This document shows, piece by piece, positions 62,501 to 64,000 of a stretch of DNA of 64,000 nt. The notes under the pieces are model-generated. The model worked only from the letters and a program-made list of their open reading frames with translations, ran no database searches and had not been told where the DNA came from. The position numbers and the translations under genes were made by a program. Position 1 is the first letter of the stretch. Each line of letters begins with the position of its first letter. This DNA is from an uncultured Spirochaetota bacterium (GTDB lineage: Bacteria; Spirochaetota; Spirochaetia; JAFGXN01): positions 19,573 to 83,572 of the forward strand of contig CALXOJ010000008.1 in assembly GCA_944390005.1 (NCBI GenBank). Reading direction: 5' to 3'.

Positions 62501-63495
62501 TTTTCATATTCAATCCCCGTAAACGAAATTTTTTGCCGATCGCTCAAAATTTGTTTATAGAGTAAATTCATTTTTGCTTTTAAAATTCCGTCATCTCCAA
62601 ATCCCGGCTGCTGACGCTGCAAATTGATCAGTTCGTTAAGACCTTGAATTTTCCTTTCCCCTGCTTCTCCTGAAATTCCTCCTGTCAACGCATTGTACTT
62701 TTCTATTCCGCTTTGAGTCATGACTTTATTAAAGCCGTCCACGGTAAAATACGATTCAAAAGAATCATTTTGAAGAATTTCCGTCAAATTGACTTCCGCC
62801 TGTCTGATTAAATCTGGGTACTTTTCTTTTATTTTGTGAAAAATTTTGATGTTATCAAGAAAACGAGGAAAATTTTCATGAACCAATCGATACGCTACAG
62901 ATGTCGAAATTTCTTCTTTTGAATAAATATTTTTCCGATTTTCATGAAAGCCTGTGAAATAAGTTGAAAATCGATCGAACTGTTCACACACGGACTGGCG
63001 CTCTTCTTCCGTAAACCCGATTCGTTTTAAATCCAGTTTGGGAATGAGATCTTCAAATAACTCTTTTTTAAATAATTTAGGGAAATCCGAATCGTCTTTG
63101 AATAATTTTTCGATCAATTCGCGCATTTCTGCTGACTTTTTCCCGACTTTTTCTTTTGCCTCTTTTTTAAGCCTGTAAAGCTGCTCCTTATCTTCAGCAC
63201 TTGCATTCTTATTGCCTGATTGTCTCATAACTTTTCGATATTCTGTTATCGCATCTGCTAAATCATCCCAAATCAAGTGAGCAGATGATAAAACTCGCTC
63301 TATCAAAGTTTTATGACATTCATCAATCATTCTTTTAGCAATGGGATAACAGCGGTTTCTTTCACTGTCTCGATCAAGAAAACCGTACTTCTGCATATGT
63401 TCCAATGTTTTACCTACCGGTATCAACTCGTTTCGAAGCGTTTTAGAAAGTGAATAACCGCTTTGAATTCCACTGAAAGAATCTATTGTTTTCAT
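59593..63495 (-). CDS. cas12a: CRISPR effector nuclease Cas12a (Cpf1)
   Basis: 1300-residue single effector that processes pre-crRNA and cuts PAM-flanked DNA with one RuvC site. WED-I start (IQSGYSLSKTLRNELIPVGK, about 11-30), REC lobe to about 575, WED/PI with LPGPNKMLPKVFF (Lys630), then RuvC-I Asp905 (IIGLDRGERH), bridge helix, RuvC-II Glu998 (IVVMEDLNFGFKRGRFK), Nuc with Arg1213 (QMRNS), RuvC-III Asp1250 (NADANGAYNIA). His797 aligns with the pre-crRNA processing histidine of Francisella Cas12a. All catalytic residues are intact. ATG 63495 follows a good promoter. Family assignment is certain; PAM unknown. Confidence 0.98.
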   Translation of the reverse strand: MKTIDSFSGIQSGYSLSKTLRNELIPVGKTLEHMQKYGFLDRDSERNRCYPIAKRMIDECHKTLIERVLSSAHLIWDDLADAITEYRKVMRQSGNKNASAEDKEQLYRLKKEAKEKVGKKSAEMRELIEKLFKDDSDFPKLFKKELFEDLIPKLDLKRIGFTEEERQSVCEQFDRFSTYFTGFHENRKNIYSKEEISTSVAYRLVHENFPRFLDNIKIFHKIKEKYPDLIRQAEVNLTEILQNDSFESYFTVDGFNKVMTQSGIEKYNALTGGISGEAGERKIQGLNELINLQRQQPGFGDDGILKAKMNLLYKQILSDRQKISFTGIEYENEKDLQSDILTTLPEWRRGIIDLLNAIGKISVIDEDHVYIDTKSLPDFSMTLFGQWNILKIFLDEKKEKEAAKEASKKIKNGIFLSYEKRIAYSVSELQHLIEINRDNLRERELDDSVSFELYVKKCAEAAGEIEEKYKAAEALLQKDYSNSPFREHQEDIDLLKNWLDSLQSFYHLVRIFDVSSELDKDSGFYSDYDQALTRIKTIVPLYNKVRNFATRKVGGVKKIKMNFDCSTLADGWDLNKERNNLATIFIKDGRYYLGIMNPEKKIHFEEYEVPEGEGPVFKKMVYKYLPGPNKMLPKVFFSKKGISIYNPPQSLLNDYNEGKHKKGPTFDLLKCHKIIDFFKDSIKKNPDWAIFPFRFSPTSEYSDISQFYREVSENAYKLYFVNIPEKVINEMTEDGRLFLFQIYNKDFAAKATGRKNLHTLYFENLFSEENLKKSVIKLNGCAELFYRQASIKPVQMHRVGEKLLNRTTKDGRTIEDSVYRELFLDINNRLTQPLSEEAKELKDSGTLVVKEVKHELIKDKRFTQDKFLFHCPITFNHTATAFVDINLKTRRALAAANDIKIIGLDRGERHLIYLSLIDASGKILKQKSFNVIDVERGQLQTAVDYHQKLEQKAISRNQARINWQTIGNIKELKEGFLSQVVHEIAEMMVNENAIVVMEDLNFGFKRGRFKVEQQVYQKFEKMLIDKLNYLVFKDRDVCAPGGVLNGYQLTAPFESFRNLGKQSGWIFYIPAWNTSKIDPVTGFINQFRTADLTNMEKKAAFFSLFDSILYNQTEDAFLLSFRYSRFIDKETVLGRDEWTISTRGKRILYNSKERKNFEIHPTEELKKIFSQQEMNWESGNNILPDILSVPLERSNAGFFDQLLRLLNAVLQMRNSNPRTEEDFIISPAADRYNHYFDTRENVPGLPDNADANGAYNIARKGLWILEQLRSIDDKDDKALRRADLAISNKEWIEFVQRGNQ

Positions 63496-63509
63496 AGTAC
63501 CCCCGCATT

Positions 63510-63538
63510 ATTATAAAATGAGCATTTTACATTTACAA
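63510..63538 (-). promoter_or_regulatory. cas operon promoter
   Basis: Minus strand: TTGTAA (63538-63533), 17 nt, perfect TATAAT (63515-63510), then a leader of about 14 nt with GGGGG before ATG 63495. It should drive cas12a-cas4-cas1-cas2. Confidence 0.75.
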
Positions 63539-63590
63539 GAAGAAAAAAATCGATAAAAGAAATATAAATTTAAAAAGAATTTTTTGTAGT

Positions 63591-63629
63591 AAAACTCTCA
63601 AATGAAGCATTAATATTAATGGAGGTGTT
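63591..63629. repeat. Right direct repeat of the CRISPR/phage island
   Basis: Matches 52397-52435 with two mismatches and the same orientation. It contains an ATTAATATTAAT palindrome. It lies about 95 nt upstream of the cas12a start and 50 nt beyond the -35 box. Confidence 0.75.
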
Positions 63630-63895
63630 GAATATTAGTAAAACCTGATTTTATTTTTCTTGAATAACCAAAAAAAAGGCGCGAAGCTAAAGCCGCGACA
63701 ATAAGTCTCGTTACGAGAATGCGAAGCATGTGTTTTCAGTCATAGTATTCAAATAAGAAGAGTCATTAACTTTTGCCTTAATCTTATTAAAGCCAGCAAA
63801 CACCAAACGTTGACAGTTTCGAGATATTTTTCAGAGAGTCATTTATATTTTGATATTATCAAAGGACTTAAAAAGGCAATAAAAAATAAAAAAGT
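63630..63895. other. Spacer between the island and the 5S rRNA gene
   Basis: No gene, repeat or RNA structure is recognised. It contains a short inverted stretch (TCTCGTTACGAGA at about 63705-63717) and AT-rich sequence; A/T-rich sequence just after the 5S end (63870-63893) may act as its terminator region. Confidence 0.4.

Positions 63896-64000
<105 letters not shown>

Noticed and set aside
63640..63890. Possible insertion-sequence remnant next to 5S rRNA
   Set aside because: No terminal inverted repeats or transposase-like peptide could be found; only a short TCTCGTTACGAGA palindrome.

Overview
The window reads as a chromosomal segment of a gut- or host-associated Treponema-like spirochaete. 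The evidence is a periplasmic flagellar sheath protein (FlaA family), a spirochaete-type SPASM protein, CheA and CheX, an oxygen-sensitive [FeFe]-hydrogenase maturation set (HydE, HydG and a TM1266-type regulator), and many lipoproteins. Core genes are moderately GC-rich. Two accessory stretches (about 45.6-52.6 kb and 55.6-63.9 kb) are visibly AT-richer.

Layout. 1-11 kb (minus strand): one tightly packed, overlapping run from a spiro-SPASM protein through a glycosyltransferase-like protein, an SpsF-type cytidylyltransferase, a PseG-like/methyltransferase fusion and an ATP-grasp enzyme, then a murein amidase, a GerMN protein, a FlaA-like protein and cheA. This suggests surface or flagellar glycan synthesis coupled to motility. 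11.3-14.4 kb: xseA, xseB, pgi. 14.4-15.7 kb: an accessory pocket with a dispersed repeat, an orphan small gene and a phage-derived terminator/leader. 15.8-17.1 kb: a DUF975 membrane protein and five tRNAs (His, Arg, Lys, Leu, Gly). 17.2-22.4 kb: tig-clpP-clpX, argF, nrnA. 22.4-32 kb (minus): GH3 and GH29 glycosidases, a methionine synthase split over two genes, and a neutral-ceramidase lipoprotein. 32-39 kb: a sigma-like protein, rdgB, pepF, an SCP2-like protein, and a degenerate/canonical pair of iron alcohol dehydrogenases. 38.4-45 kb: gph, a zinc-protease-like protein, cheX, a large unknown protein, hydE-hydG-regulator. 45.1-52.3 kb: lipoproteins mixed with Mu-like/contractile phage debris and a vapBC module.

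The most notable part is 52.4-63.6 kb. An approximately 11 kb block is bracketed by 39-nt near-identical direct repeats (52397-52435 and 63591-63629). It holds a dam-type methylase, a MuF phage head protein fused to an HEXXH metallopeptidase domain with a small downstream gene as candidate immunity partner, two tiny membrane peptides and an HTH protein. It also holds a complete type V-A CRISPR-Cas system: a 25-repeat array plus one internally deleted terminal repeat, then cas2, cas1, cas4 and a 1300-residue cas12a with all RuvC catalytic residues. The window ends inside a minus-strand 5S rRNA gene.

Two cross-window patterns stand out. Several genes (xseA, rdgB, the GH29 gene, perhaps the spiro-SPASM gene) have good -35/-10 boxes placed so close to the start codon that the mRNA would be leaderless. 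In addition, the terminator-plus-dam-leader segment that follows the MuF candidate immunity gene also occurs 39 kb away behind an otherwise orphan 78-residue gene, which may be a stranded immunity cassette.
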